A DNA stretch of 64,000 nt from Aureococcus anophagefferens (GCF_000186865.1 NW_008705569.1:173959-237958); one strand, 5' to 3'; positions 10,515 through 21,996 are shown, counted from the stretch's first letter. Made by a program: numbers and translations. The notes: a model not told the origin generated them from the letters alone.

Positions 10515-11230
10515 CTAGTCCGTTTCATTCATCGCGGTGTCCCCCGGCTCCGGCGCGTCGTCTCCCGCCGCCGCCGGCTCCCCCTCCGCCGGCTCCTCGG
10601 CCGCCGGCTCCCCCTCCGCCGGCGCGTCGTCCTCGCCCGAGAGGTCGACGACGTCGGTGGGCGCGCGGAGCTCCTCGGCGCTCTTCTCGCCCGTCAGCTG
10701 GACCTCGTCGTCGTCGTCGTCCATGGCCGCGGGCTCGGGCACGGGCGCGGGCTCCGGCGCGGCGGCGGAGGCGGCCCCGAGCTGCGCGCGGAGCTCCGAC
10801 TCGGCCTCCTCGATGAGCTGGGCGTAGATCTCCGGCTCCTTGGCGTGGAGCTGCTCGAGCGTGAGCGGGTCGCTCTCGCCGAGGCTCGCCTGGAGCTGGT
10901 CGAGCTTCGCGCGCGCGGCCGCGTAGAGCGCGTCCGCGTCGATGGCGCCGGGCGCGGGCGCCTCGTCCTCGGAGTCCGAAAAGGCGCCGTCGTCGGGCCC
11001 GCGCGGCGTCACGGGCAACAGCGCGTCGGCCTCGAGCGTGCCCCGCTTGCCGCACGTCGTGTCGCGGCAGCCGCGGTGGACGACGACGCCCTCGCCGTCG
11101 TCCGCGGTGACGCGGACGGCCCCCGTGAGGATCCACTCGTTGGCGCCCGTGTCCCAGTGGATGTCGAACTTCTCGCCGCAGATGCGGCACTTGACGGCCT
11201 CCGCGTCGCTCGGCACCGCGACGCCCGCGC

Positions 11231-11261
<31 letters not shown>

Positions 11262-13103
11262 CTTGTCCGCGTCGAGGAAGGCGAGGACGTCGATGGGCTC
11301 GCCGTCGCGGTCGCCCTTCCAGGCACCCTTGGACGGGCCCCAGGGCCGCGACGTCGTGCCCTTCTTGCGCGAGTCGCGGAGCTGGTTCTTCCGGTAGACG
11401 ACGTCCATCCACTTCGCGAGGTCCTCGGCCGACATGAAGCGCGTGCCGTCGGCCTTGCACTGGTCCGGCCAGCCGTGGTAGAGCGCGTCGACGGCCGCCG
11501 AGTTCGCGCGGCCCGCGAGCGACTCCGTCGTGAGCTCGAAGACGCCCGGCTCGCGGACGACGGGCCGGTTCGCGCGCGGCGCCTGCTTCCGCGCGAGGCG
11601 CAGCGCGGCCGCGAGCTCGTCGCCGGCGACGACGACGGGCGGCGGCTCGTGGGCCGCGTCGTGGGCGTCGCGGTCGTCGGGCGCGAGCTTCGCGCGCGCC
11701 TTCAACCGCGCGGCTTCTTTGGCCGCGTCGCGCACGAACCGCGTCTTCAGCACGTCGACGAGGTGGCCGCAGAGCTGCTCCGGGCCCGCCGCCAGGTCCG
11801 GCGTCATCGTCGACGCCGCCTCGCCGCGCTGGTACGCCGCGCCCCGGTGCTTCAGCCCCGTCAGGAGCCGGTCCGCGTGGTCCGCGACCTCCCGGAGCGC
11901 GGCCGCGAAGTCGGGCCCGAAGGCCAGCACCTTCTTCTTCTTCTTCTTCTCCGGCGTCGCGGGCTTCGACACCTCGGCCTTGACCTCGCCCTTCTTCGTC
12001 GGCGCGCGGCTCCGCGCGGCCGCGCGGACGTCGTTCGCCGCTTCTTCGAGCAGGCGCGCGTGGATGTCCGGCTGCTGCGACCGGAGCTCCTCGAGCGTCA
12101 TGGGGTTCGCCTCGCCGAGGCCGGCCTGGAGCTCCGCGAGCTTGGCGCGGGCGGCCCGCGTCAGCGCGTCGTCGTCGTCGGCCGCGTCGACGCGCGACCG
12201 CTTCGCGGGCGGTTCGGCCGCGTCCGGGCGCGGTTGCTGCCGCGGCGGCGGCGCCCAGCGCCGCGTGAAGTCCGGCGCCTGGACGACGGGCGGCGCGACG
12301 TAGGAGTGGCCCATGGACCCCAGGGCCGCCGCGGCGGCGGCGGACGCGCCCGCGAACATGGCGCCCGCGCCCGTCGGCGCGCGCGCGGCCTGGAGCCCCG
12401 CGCGGCTCGCCGTCGCGCCGACGCGCGCCTGGCCCCCGAACTGGGGCCGCGGCGGCGGCGGCGCGGCGACGACCGGCGGCGCGAGTTGCTGGCGCGCCGC
12501 GCGGCGCCGCTCCTCCTCGCGCGCGGCGAGGCGCTGCGCGGCGAGCGCGGCCGTGCTCTGCTTTTGCGCGTGCTGCGCCGCGAGCTGCTGCTGCCGCGCC
12601 TGGGCCTGGGCCTGGGCCGTCGCCGCGGCGACGGCCGTCGCGGCGAACTCGGCGTGCCAGGGCGCGACGAGCGCGTTGAGGTCGTCGAGCGATTCGACGA
12701 AGATCTTCTTCTCGTTCCACGTCCGCAGCACGTGGTGGAGCCGCGTCCTGTCCTTGTCGTGGCACGCGGCGAAGGCCTTCTCGAAGGCGGCCTTGACGCG
12801 CAACCCGAAGAGGGGGCCGTAGACGTCGCCGACGTTCTTGACGACGCTGTCCATGGCGTAGAAGAGCGGCACGCGCCGCTCCGCGGCCGTCGCCTCGGCG
12901 CCGGCGGGCGGCGCCGCGTCGGACCCGGCGTCGTCGAGCACGTCCATGACGCAGGCCGTCATCCGCTGGGCGAGCTCCATGCCGCCGGTCTTCAACCCGA
13001 CCTTCGCCGTCTCCGTGACCTGGTGGATCACGTCGCGGTCCGGGAAGTTGCCCAGGCGCTCGATGAGCTTGCCCAACCGCGCGACCTGCTGGGCCGGCTC
13101 CAT
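10515..13103 (-). CDS. PCF11: Pcf11-like pre-mRNA cleavage and termination factor
   Basis: An 862-residue intronless ORF. Residues 1-135 form a CTD-interacting domain: ERRVPLFYAMDSVVKNVGDV, then RLHHVLRTWNEKKIF, the classic CID helix pattern that binds the phosphorylated RNA polymerase II tail. A Gln/Ala-rich stretch follows. Near residues 640-690 a zinc-finger-like block reads KCRICGEKFDIHWD, NEWILTGAV and VVHRGCRDT, as in the Pcf11 C-terminal finger that contacts Clp1. Two copies of an approximately 35-residue motif (ARAKLAELQAGLGEANPMTL and AKLDQLQASLGESDPLTL) lie near 310-350 and 745-785; I do not know their role. The acidic C-terminal tail is repetitive (PAEGEPAAEEPAEGEPA). Confidence 0.85.
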
Positions 13104-13404
13104 GGCGTCGACCGTCTACGCGCGGCGCGTTGTGTGGTGGGTTTGTTGCTACTGCGCGGCGCGGCGCGGCGCGGCGGGCTCGCTGCTGCTCCCGGCGCGG
13201 GCCTCGGGCGCCCTCTCACCCTCGCGAGCTGAGCCGCCGTCGACCACTCGACCCCCGGCCAGAGCGTGGGCAGCGTGCTGATGATGAGATGCTTCGGACT
13301 GAGAGAACTTGCGGCGTCCTGCGCGTCGACGGCGGCCCAGGCGTCACCCGCCGCGTAGCCGTCGCTTCCGACGAGCTCTCCGTCCAGGCGTCGACGGAGA
13401 CGGC
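13104..13404. promoter_or_regulatory. Divergent promoter region between PCF11 and the MFS gene
   Basis: The two flanking genes point away from each other, so this 301-bp gap must hold both promoters and 5' leaders. No TATA box or RNA gene is evident by eye. Confidence 0.45.
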
Positions 13405-14799
13405 ATGAAGCTCCCAGGCGTCGTCGCCGCGGCAGCCCACACCTTGGAGGTGGGCCAGGGCAAGGCCGCGTCGTCCAGCGACGCGCCGCCGCCACCGGTC
13501 GGCCTGCGGCGCCTGTGGCTCCTCGTCCTCGTGCAGCTGTTCCCCTTCGCTTTGGGCGTCGTCGCCCTGCCCGCTTTGCTGCTCGACGCGTGCGGCGGCT
13601 CGGAGCACGAGGCGGCCACGTACGTGACGCTCGGCAACAGCCTCTTCTTCGGTTTGCAGTGGGCCTGCGCGGGCGCCTGGGGCGGCTTCAGCGATCGCGC
13701 GGGCCGGAGGCCGCTGCTGCTCGTGGGCGTCGCGTCGGACGCGTTGGGCGCCGCGCTCCTCGCGACGGTGCCGCTCGGCGCGCTGCCGAGGGTCTACGTC
13801 AGCGTCCTGCATCCGTGACAATTTCGAGAGATTTTGACCGCAAAAACGATGAAAAATCGTTACCGACGCGTGTGGTAGGTCTACGTGGCCCTCGCCGCGT
13901 GCAGGGGGATTTTCTCCCAGTCGCGCATCGCGCTCTTCGCGGCCATCGCCGACGTGTCCGAGAGCTCGGCGCTCGCGAGGAACTACGGCGCCTTCGGCGT
14001 CGCCTTCGGGCTGTGCTTCGTCCTGGGGCCCGGCGTCGGCGCCGTGCTCTACACGGCGTCGCGGCGGCTCCCGTTCGTCGTGAGCTTCGCGCTGACGCTC
14101 GCGGCGTGGGCCTTAGCGTTCGCGCTGCCGGAGACGCTCGCGGGCGGCGCGAAGCGAAAAGCGGCGAGTTGGAACCCCGTCGCGCCCGTGCGCGCGGTCT
14201 GCGCGGCGCCCCTCGTCGCCGCGACGCTGCCGTCCTTCGTGCTCGCGAGCGTCGCGACGTCGACGTACGCGCTCTCCGTCTTCCTGCTCACGAAGCGCTT
14301 CGGCGCGTCGACGACGGTCGTGGGCGTCTTCCTGTCCTGCGTCGGCCTGGCGATCTGCGTCTGCCAGGGCGTCGTGCTGCCGCTCATGCTGAAGCGGCTC
14401 GACGACCGGCGGAGCTGCCTCGTGGGCTTCGTCGCGGCCGGGACCTACTTCCTCGCCTTCGGCCTCGCGCCGACCCTGGGCTTCGCCTTCGCGTCCGTCG
14501 CGTTGGTGTTTTTCTCGGGCCTCTTCGACCCCTGCATGCGGGCCATCATGGCCTCGGTCCTCGAGGGCGACCTCGGCGCGCTCTCGGGGGCGCTCGCGAG
14601 CCTCAGCTCCGCGAGTCACATCTCGTCCTTCGCGTTCGGCGCCTTGTTCGTCGCGGCCGGGTCCGGCGCGCCCTTCGTCGTCGCGTCGGGCCTGTGCTTC
14701 GTCGCCGGCGCGCTCGCGTGGCGGGCCTTCCGGCGGCACCCGGCCGTCGCCGCCGCGGCCGTCGAGCTCCCGCGACGAAAGGAGGCTAACCTGGTTTAA
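13405..14799 (+). CDS. Major facilitator superfamily transporter
   Basis: Exons 13405-13791 and 13879-14799 (435 residues). Hydrophobic segments begin at LRRLWLLVLVQLFPFALGVV and recur about twelve times. GGFSDRAGRRPLLLVGV is the MFS loop 2-3 signature (D-R-x-G-R-R). The overall pattern resembles TCR/TetA-like or tetracycline-family efflux MFS carriers (family knowledge); the substrate is unknown. The intron is a group C introner, and splicing restores LPRVYVALAACRG. The last codons (KEANLV and stop) lie in sequence that is also found downstream of the hydrolase exon near 16790-16808. The C-terminal tail may therefore derive from a duplicated segment. Confidence 0.8.
13800..13878 (+). mobile_element. 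Introner element, group C, copy 1 (MFS gene)
   Basis: 79-bp element beginning CAGCGTCCTGC and ending GTGGTAG. The 8-bp duplication GTCTACGT lies at 13792-13799 and 13879-13886. The intron is 13792-13878, with a GT donor from the duplication and TAG from the element. Confidence 0.88.
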
Positions 14800-15190
14800 T
14801 GACAACATCCCCCAGAAACCCCCGGACGACGCCGACGAGCTCGTCGCGGTCCGGGAAGAGGCCCGCGGCGCCGTGCTCCTGCGAGTCGACGTGGTACACG
14901 GCCATGGCGTCGCCGAGCCGCTCCCGGATGGCCCCGGCGACGGCGACGTCGCGCGCGTTGCGGCCGCCGACGACGCACTTCGCCGGCGCGGTCGTCGGGG
15001 CGAACTCGGAGAAGACGCCCGCGTCGAAGGCGGCCATGTCGTTGCGCCAGGGCGAGAACGCGACGACGGCGCCCGTCGCGCGCGACGCGTGGCGCAGAGC
15101 CCCGAACGCGCCCTGCGAGCTGCCGAGGAAGGACACCGCGTCGTACTCGCCCGCGAGGTTCGCGAGGAAGGCGCCGAGGGCGTAGGACCG
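14786..15190 (-). pseudogene. Truncated duplicate of the hydrolase exon at 16809-17336
   Basis: About 390 bp nearly identical to the last exon of the ligase/LRR/hydrolase gene. It encodes SFLGSSQGAFGALRHASRAT and a matching tail to EHGAAGLFPDRDELVGVV. Homology stops near 15184, so the N-terminal part of the fold is missing and no upstream exon is visible. The frame is open from an ATG at 15136. Its end overlaps the MFS stop region by 14 bp. A short expressed protein cannot be excluded, but a dead duplicate is more likely. Confidence 0.65.
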
Positions 15191-15313
15191 ACTCCGGCGG
15201 CACGGGGGCGCATGTTCGGCCGACCCGGTGGAGAAATTCTATTTATTTCCCCTCTCCCCTAGAATCTCGAAAATTGGCTGGGTGGGGTGGGGGGGCGAGT
15301 CTGCCACGAGCGC

Positions 15314-16596
15314 CTACGGGCACTCGTAGCAGCGCGGCTGGTTCTCGTAGGGCTTGTTGCGGTGGCAGCCCTTCTTCTTCTCGCGCGCCGTGAGCTTGAG
15401 CTTGTAGAACCGGCACTCGCGGTGCGAGATGCGGTTGTGCGTCGTCGAGCCTACCAAATGCGTCGGTAACGAGTTTCGTCGTGTTCCCGGTCGAACTCTC
15501 TCGGAAATCACCACGGCCGCAGGACGCTGCGTCGACCGCAGCGGCACGGCTTCAGCTTCGCGGCCTCGTGGCCGCGCTTGCACGCCGCCGAGATGGCGCG
15601 CGCCTTGGCCTTGGCGGGGAGGTTCGCGAACTTGACCTGGCCCTTCGCGCACTTCGCCGCGTGCTTGACCTTCGCCGGCCCCGCCTTCATGCCCTTGCCC
15701 TTCGTGCTCTTGCAGCCGCCGGCCTTCGCTAACTTCTGGCCCCACTGCTCGCGCGTCTTGTGCTGCATGGACTCCTTCGCGTGTTCGGCGAGGTCGTCGC
15801 CCGTGAGCTTGTGCCGCGCCGTGCGCTCCGCGACCCAGTTGGTCGCCGTCTCGCCGGGCGGCGTCAGGTGCATGCCGTAGAGCGGATTCGTCGTGTCCGT
15901 GATCTGCGACACGTACTTCAACTGGTCCTCGTCGAGCGGGAACACCTTCCGCGGCGACATCTGGTGGCAGACCTCGGGCACCGACTCCTTGCCCATCTCG
16001 ATGACCGTGGCCTCGTCGCAGAGGGTCATGGGCCCGCGGAGGGCCGGGCCGCAGATGAGCCAGGAGCGGACGTCGTGGCCGCTGCACCAGACGCGCGACG
16101 TCACTCGCGGCGACTGCGCGGACCCGCAGTAGAGCAGGTCCCCGTACTTGCCCCAGTCGACGCAGCGGTGGCTGAAGTAGACCTCGATCAGCTCGTAGCG
16201 GTCGGGCGCGACGCACCGCGCCGTGACGAGCATCTGGAGGTACGCGTCCACGTACGGCGCCACGTCCACGTCGTCCTCGTGCGTGAAGAGGCGCGAGCCC
16301 TTGGGGACCGCGTGGTGCTGCGTGAGCTCGAGGAAGTTGCGGTAAAGCGTCGTGAGGCCGAGACTCTCGATGAGCTTGTTCCGCGCGGCCTTGCGGCTGA
16401 GCTCCTTCGTCTTCGCCCACCAGCCGGTGCCGTGCGGGCCGCCCGCGCGCCGGCCGTTGCCTTTCTGAATGTACGGCTTCCGCCGCGCCGCCTTGACGAG
16501 GTGGTCGCGGTCGACGATTTCGAAGATGGTGTCGAGCTTGTGCATCCCGGTGGGTAATTTCGTCACGGAACCGCGGGGCCAGTCGTCGACGGACAT
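15314..16596 (-). CDS. Uncharacterised Cys/Lys-rich protein with EDDV motif
   Basis: Exons complement 15537-16596 and 15314-15450 (398 residues). The middle section, YRNFLELTQHHAVPKGSRLF followed by HEDDVDVAPYVD, resembles the acidic EDD motif of GT25-like glycosyltransferases, but this is a weak match. Residues 270-350 are Lys- and Cys-rich. The C terminus after the intron reads HRECRFYKLKLTAREKKKGC and ends in CYECP, suggesting a metal-binding or disulfide-rich tail. The intron is a group C introner read on the minus strand. It joins CRCG to STTHNRISHREC in frame. Function unknown. Confidence 0.6.
15451..15529 (-). mobile_element. Introner element, group C, copy 2
   Basis: 79-bp element reading CAGCGTCCTGCGG to TTTGGTAG on the minus strand. 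The downstream target copy is GCTCGACG (15443-15450). The upstream copy is GTCGACG (15530-15536), one base shorter. The intron is complement 15451-15536. The missing base appears to have turned a GC donor into GT. Confidence 0.82.
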
Positions 16597-16752
16597 TGTG
16601 CTGCGCTCTCTGCGCATCGGTTTCGGCGCAGCCAAACCACATTTTGATTGGGTCGCACGACGATCGCCGGGGCAAAAAAGACGCGTCTTCCAGCGGTAGG
16701 CGTCGCGGTGCCAAGGAGTTTCTGCCGATGATAGTATCTCGCGACCTACGCA

Positions 16753-16788
16753 CGGCGGTCCGCAGGACGCGGCGCGCGACGTCCGCGA
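16753..16788 (+). repeat. 36-bp exact copy of part of the ligase/LRR gene (18984-19019)
   Basis: An identical 36-base segment occurs at 16753-16788 and inside the coding sequence at 18984-19019. It abuts the region homologous to the 14.8-kb duplicate, so it looks like a join left by segmental duplication. Confidence 0.75.
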
Positions 16789-16808
16789 AGGAAGGAGGCT
16801 AGCCTGGT

Positions 16809-19800
16809 TTAATAACATTCGCGAAACCCCCTGACCCCGACGAGCTCGTCGCGGGTAGCAACATCGGCCAGCAACCCCTTGACGACCCCGACGAGCTCGT
16901 CGCGGTCCGGGAAGAGGCCCGCGGCGCCGTGCTCCTTCGAGTCGACGTGGTACACGGCCATGGGGCCGCCGAGTCGCTCCCGGATGGCCCCGGCGACGGC
17001 GACGTCGCGCGCGTTGCGGCCGCCGACGAGACACTTCGCCGGCACAAGCGTCGGGGCGAACTCGGAGAAGACCCCCGCGTCAAAGGCGGCCATGTCGTTG
17101 CGCCAGGGCGAGAACGCGACGACGACGCCCGTCGCGCGCGACGCGTGGCGCAGAGCCCCGAACGCGCCCTGCGAGCTGCCGAGGAAGGACACCGCGTTGT
17201 ACTCGCCCGCGAGGTTCGCGAGGAAGGCGTCGAGGGCGTCCGCGTTTTGCGTGTAGGAGCTCCGCTCGAGGTCGAAGAGGTAGCACACGTCGACGTCGAG
17301 CTTCGCGGCGTCCAGGACCAGCCCCCACTCCCCGACCTGTGTGGAAATCAACCACTGGTTTGGGTGGTCCTGACCAAACTTCAGAACTCTCTATCTCGAT
17401 CAAATCGACGTCGATTCGGCTGATTTTTGGACGCATCGATTGCTCTCGTCGAGTTCTCGAAGCCCAGCCGAAGAGCTTGTGTCAAAACATTCGAATACGC
17501 TCACATTGAAGTCGGGTTGAAGATTTGATTTCCACACAGTCACCGACGCCCCCGATCGCGAAGCAGACGACGCAGTGGCGATGGCTCCTGCGGACGTGGA
17601 AGTTCGCGAAGGGCTGGGCGCGGTCGCACCGTCCGCGGACGACGGCGCCCGCGAGGTGGTCCGCGGGGCAGGTCTCGTCGACCCAGGCGAGCGCCGACGT
17701 CACGGGCGGGATCGTCGCGAGCTTCGGATTGCCGAGAAGGAAGAGCCCCTTGAGGTACCGTAGATTCGCGAGGTCCGGCGGCAGCGTCGAGAGGTCGTTG
17801 TACGAGAGCTTCAGCAGGCGCAGGTTCGGGGGCAGTCTCGCCGGGAGCGCCTCGAGGTCGTTGTACTCGAGGTTCAGCGTCGCGAGGTTCGTCAAATCGC
17901 CGACGGCCGCCGGCAGGGACCGCAGGCGGTTGCTGTTTAAATGGAGCGCCTCGAGCGTCGAGGTGGCGCAGAGCTCGCCGGGGAGCTCGCGGATCTCGTT
18001 CTCGTCGGCCGTGAGCAGGCGGAGCCGCGGAAAGGCGTTCGCGGGCAGCGCGGCGAGGCGGTTCGAGTTGACGATGAGCGTCTCGATGTTCGGGCCGAGG
18101 GCCGGGAGCGCCGTCAGGCGGTTCGTGTCGACGAGGAGCGACTCGAGGCTCGCCGGGAGGTCCTCGGGGAGCCTTTCCAGGCGGTTCTTGTGGGCCCCGA
18201 GGATCCGCAAGTTCGCCGGGAGGCGCGGGAGCGCCGCCAGCCGATTCTCGTGGACGACGAGCTCCGCGAGCGTGTCCGGGAGGCCCTCCGGCAGCGCGCG
18301 CAAGCCGCTGCTCTCGACGCGCAGCACGCGGAGGCGCCGGAGCCCCGCCAACGGCAGAGCCTCGAACGCGTTTCGCGACGCGCGCAGCACCTCGATGGTC
18401 TCCGGAAGCTCGAGCGTCTCGAGCCCGTTGCCGTCGACGGAGAGCGTCGCGAGGCGAGGCGGGAGCGGCGGCAACTCCGCGAGCGCGTTGTCCTCGAGGC
18501 TGAGGATGCGCAAATTGTCGAGGCCCGCGGCGGGGAACGTCGCCAGCCGGTTCTCGTCGACCGTTAACGCCGTCAGCGACGGCGGGAGGACGCCCTCGAG
18601 GCTCGCCAACCGGTTCTCGTTGAGCGTGAGCGCCTCGAGGCGTCGGAGTTGCGCGAGTTCCACCGGTAGCGCCTCGAGCGCGTTGCCGTCCGCGAAGAGG
18701 TTCCGCAGCAGCGCGAGTTCACCGACGGCCGCGGGGAGCGCCGCCAGCCGGTTGTTGCGGACGCTCAGCGCGTCGAGGGCCCAGAGGCAGCCGACGGCGT
18801 CCGGGAGCTCCGCGAGGCCGCTTCCCGAAAGGTCGAGGTAGGCCAGCGGATTCACGGACACGCCGTCGGCCTCGACGGCGTGCCAGCGGCGCAGGAGCCG
18901 GCCGCAGAGCAGCCGCGCGTTCGTCCGCGGGGCCGCGTCGGCGAGCGACAGCGGCCGCCGGAGCGGCGCGAGGGCCGCCTCCGCGGCGGTCCGCAGGACG
19001 CGGCGCGCGACGTCCGCGACGGAGACGACGGTCCCCGTCTCCGGCGGCGCCGCCGCGGCGACCGCGTTCGTCTCCGGCGGCGCCGCCGCCGCGGCCCGCC
19101 GCGCGAAGACGCCCATGCTGTCGACGCCGTCCGCGGCGTCGTCGACGACCTCGTCGACGCGCCGGAGCCGCGGCGGCGCGGGCGCGGCCCAGTCGACGTC
19201 GCCCGCGTCGAACGTCGCGCGGTCGCCCTCGAGCGTCGGCAGGCCCAGGCGCGCCGCGAGGCCGACGCGCAGCGCCTTGCCCGTCGGGCCCAGGGGCGCG
19301 CCGCTCGCGACGACGAGCGCCGCGGGCAGGTGCGCGTCGCGCAGCGTCCTGGCCGCGTGGCGCCGCAGGTCGCCGAGGGACGCGACGCGGCCCGGCCGGA
19401 GCGCCACTAAAACGCCGACGGCTTCCCCCAGGCGCGCGTGGGGCGCCGCGAAGGCGACGACGGAGCCCACGGCCGCGTGCGACGCGAGCGCATGTTCCAC
19501 GGCCAGCGGCGAGAGCTGCTCGCCGCCGCGGTTGATCGTCTCCTTGAAGCGGCCGTCGAGGACGAGGTGGCCGTCCGCCAAAAAGGTCCCGCGGTCGCCG
19601 GTCCGCAGGTAGCCGTCCGCGAACAGCGCCGCGTTCGGGTCGGCGTCGCCCCGGCGCTCGTAGCCCGCCGTGACGCAGGCGCCGCGGACGCACACCTCGC
19701 CCGTGGCGACCTCGTCCCGCGACGGGTGCGGCGCGAGGAGCCTGACGTCCGGGCCGCTCGCGGGGCCGACGGTGTCGAGGCGCCGGCCGCGGCCGCGCGG

Positions 19801-20739
19801 GTTCGCCGCGATGGGCATGGACTCCGTCATCGCGTAGGTCGCGATGGCCTCGCAGCCGAAGGCCGCCTCGAGGCGCGCGGCGACGGCCGGCGGGAGCGCC
19901 GCGCTGCAGTTGCGCGCGTAGCTCACGCGGCCCGACGTCCCGTCGCCGGCCAAGGCCTCCAAAAGCGCCGCGTGCATCGTCGGCACGGCCGAGTAGCCGT
20001 CGACGCCCCGCAGCGCGTCCAGGACGCCCGCCGGGCCCAGGGCCGCGAAGCCCGGCGCGGCGACGCAGCAGGCGCCGGCCGCGAGCGCCGCGAGCACGTT
20101 CGCGGCTAAACCGTGGATGTGGAAGAGGGGCATGACGTTCAGCACCGTCGTCCCCGGCGCGAGCTCGAGGGCGGTCGCGATGGCCACGCCGCCCGCCCGG
20201 AGGTTCGCGTGCGACAGCGGCACAAGCTTCGGCCGCGCCGTGGAGCCCGACGTGTGGAGCACGAGCGCGACGGCGTCGCCGCCGCGCGCGGGCCGCGGCG
20301 CCGCCGCGGCGCCGCGCGGCTCGACGGAGAAGAACCCGTGCGTGCCGACGACGGCGACGACGACCGGTAAAGATGCCTCTCTCGCGGCGGCGACGAAGAC
20401 CTCCGCGCCGTCGTCGTCGTGCACGAGGACCGCGGCCGCGGGCAGGTCCTCGAACTCGAACGCGTACTCGCTCGCGCGCAGCGACCGCGACAGCGGCGCG
20501 AAGGTGCAGGCGAGGGGGAGCGCGAGAAACGCGAGCGCCGCGGCGACGCCGTCTCTCAAGGCGACGGCGACGCGGTCGTCGCCGTCGAGGCCTGCCAGCG
20601 CCGAGAGGTCGAGGCCGCGCGCGAAGTCGACGAGCTGCCGGAAGCTGATGGGCTGCCCATGCGGCGCGCGGAGGGCGGCGGCGTCGCTCGTCGCATCGAA
20701 GAGGTCGAGCACGCTGCAGCCCGTCGCGGCAGCGTCCAT
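16809..20739 (-). CDS. AMP-forming acyl-CoA ligase / leucine-rich repeat / hydrolase-like fusion
   Basis: Exons complement 17548-20739 and 16809-17336 (1239 residues). Residues 1-500 form an ANL-superfamily adenylating enzyme: LHTSGSTARPKLVPLSHANL, TYAMTESMP, YLRTGDRGTF, GRFKETINRGGEQLSP and the catalytic Lys in GPTGKALR. This fits acyl-, oxalyl- or coumaroyl-CoA ligases. A 120-residue linker follows. Residues about 620-1020 hold some 17 short LRRs of 20-23 residues (pattern LxxLxVxxNRLxxLP), close to bacterial-style repeats. The second exon carries SFLGSSQGAFGALRHA, a G-x-S-x-G-like nucleophile elbow, and EHGAAGLF late in the domain, suggesting an alpha/beta hydrolase. The intron is a group A introner, and splicing gives IGGVGEWGLVLDAAK. 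All three parts share one frame, so the fusion is supported by sequence, but transcript evidence is lacking. Confidence 0.78.
17337..17539 (+). mobile_element. Introner element, group A, copy 1 (ligase/LRR gene)
   Basis: 203 bp with perfect 15-bp terminal inverted repeats (CTGTGTGGAAATCAA and its complement). It sits in a minus-strand gene. The target copies GTCGGTGA and GTCGGGGA (17540-17547 and 17329-17336) differ at one base. The intron is complement 17337-17547 with a GT donor. Confidence 0.92.
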
Positions 20740-20855
20740 CGACTAGGAGCTGCGAGCGTCCATCGCGCGGGCAGGGGCTGCAAGAGTCGGAGTTGAACCT
20801 GCTTGAACGTGCCTGTGATTGGTCGGAGCTGCCCATTCGAAGTGTAATATATATA

Positions 20856-21996
20856 ATGCGCTTGCTCGAAGCGCTGCACGCGCTGCACGCGCTTCTGTTC
20901 GCTATCGACTCGAGCAATGGTGTGATTGCAGGGTCCTCGACCGGGGCAGTCGGAGGCACTTTGCGGGCGAGTAGCGCGATGCACACGACCACCTACGCGA
21001 CACGCAACGTGTCGCTGCTCATCCGCGACCACATCGCCGTCAATCGAAGCTTCGTCGTCCACGGGCCCACGACGACGAAAAGCAACACAAAGCTGCCGCT
21101 CGTCCTCGGCTTCCACGGCCAGTCCGGTACCGGCTGGACGCAGCAGGGCGAGCACGCCTTCAACGCCTACGCGGCGCGCGACGGCTGGCTGGTCGCGTAC
21201 TTGGACGGCATGGGCGACGGCGACCAAGGCACGGGCTGGAACTGCGGCACGGCCGGCGACAACCAGCGTCCTGCGGTGACGATTTTCGAGAGCTTTTGAC
21301 CGGGAAAACGATGAGAAATCGTCACCGTCATGCTTGGTAGGCGACAACTCTACGTGCATCGTCGGCACGCAGAACGTGGGCTGTTACGAGAGCTGCGCGG
21401 CCCGGGGGCTCTGCGGCCGCTGCAACTGGAACACGTGCCACGACGACGGCAGATTCGTGGAGGCAGTGATAGAGGAACTAGACGCCGAGTATGGCGTCGA
21501 CCGGTCGCGGCTCTTCGCCTTCGGCGGCAGCAACGGCGGCATGGCCGTGCACCACCTCGTCGCGGCGCGGCTGCCGGGAGTGTTCCTCGGGGCCGCGCCC
21601 GTGTTCGGGCTGCCGCTCATAGGCTACGCGGCCGGCGGGCCCGGCATGCCGCTGCTGCGCTCCCCGAACGCGTCGCGGACGTCGATCCTCCAGCTCCACG
21701 ACCGCAGCGACTCAGTGATTCCCTGGCAGGGCGGCGTCGACGGCGACGGCTGGATCTACGAGACCGGCACCGTCGCGCTGGCCACCTGGGCCGCGGTCAA
21801 GGGCTGCAAAGCGGTGCCCACCCCGCAGAACACGACCCTATCGGGCGGCGCGGACCACGCGGCCTGCTACGCCTTCGAGGGCTGCGACGCCGGCGTCCTG
21901 CGCTACTGCCTCTACGACGGCACGCACGGCGTCTGGCCGCCGCAGCCGGCCGCCGACGCGCTCATCTGGGCCTTCTTCACCGAACTCGCACCGTAA
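20856..21996 (+). CDS. Secreted PHB-depolymerase/feruloyl-esterase-like hydrolase
   Basis: Exons 20856-21255 and 21341-21996 (351 residues). The N terminus MRLLEALHALHALLFA is a probable signal peptide. LPLVLGFHGQSGTGWTQQGE supplies the oxyanion region and FGGSNGGMAVHHL the nucleophile Ser (G-x-S-x-G). HDRSDSVIPWQGG probably holds the catalytic Asp and YDGTHGVWPPQ the His. Many paired cysteines fit extracellular life. The fold matches the esterase/LpqC/PHB depolymerase family; likely substrates are esterified polymers, but this is not resolved. The group C introner intron is removed to give TAGDNSTCIVGT. The start is chosen at the first ATG after a TATATA-rich run and gives a clean signal peptide. 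Confidence 0.83.
21264..21340 (+). mobile_element. Introner element, group C, copy 3 (esterase gene)
   Basis: 77 bp, CAGCGTCCTGCGG to CTTGGTAG. The perfect 8-bp duplication GCGACAAC lies at 21256-21263 and 21341-21348. The intron is 21256-21340, GC donor. Confidence 0.88.
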
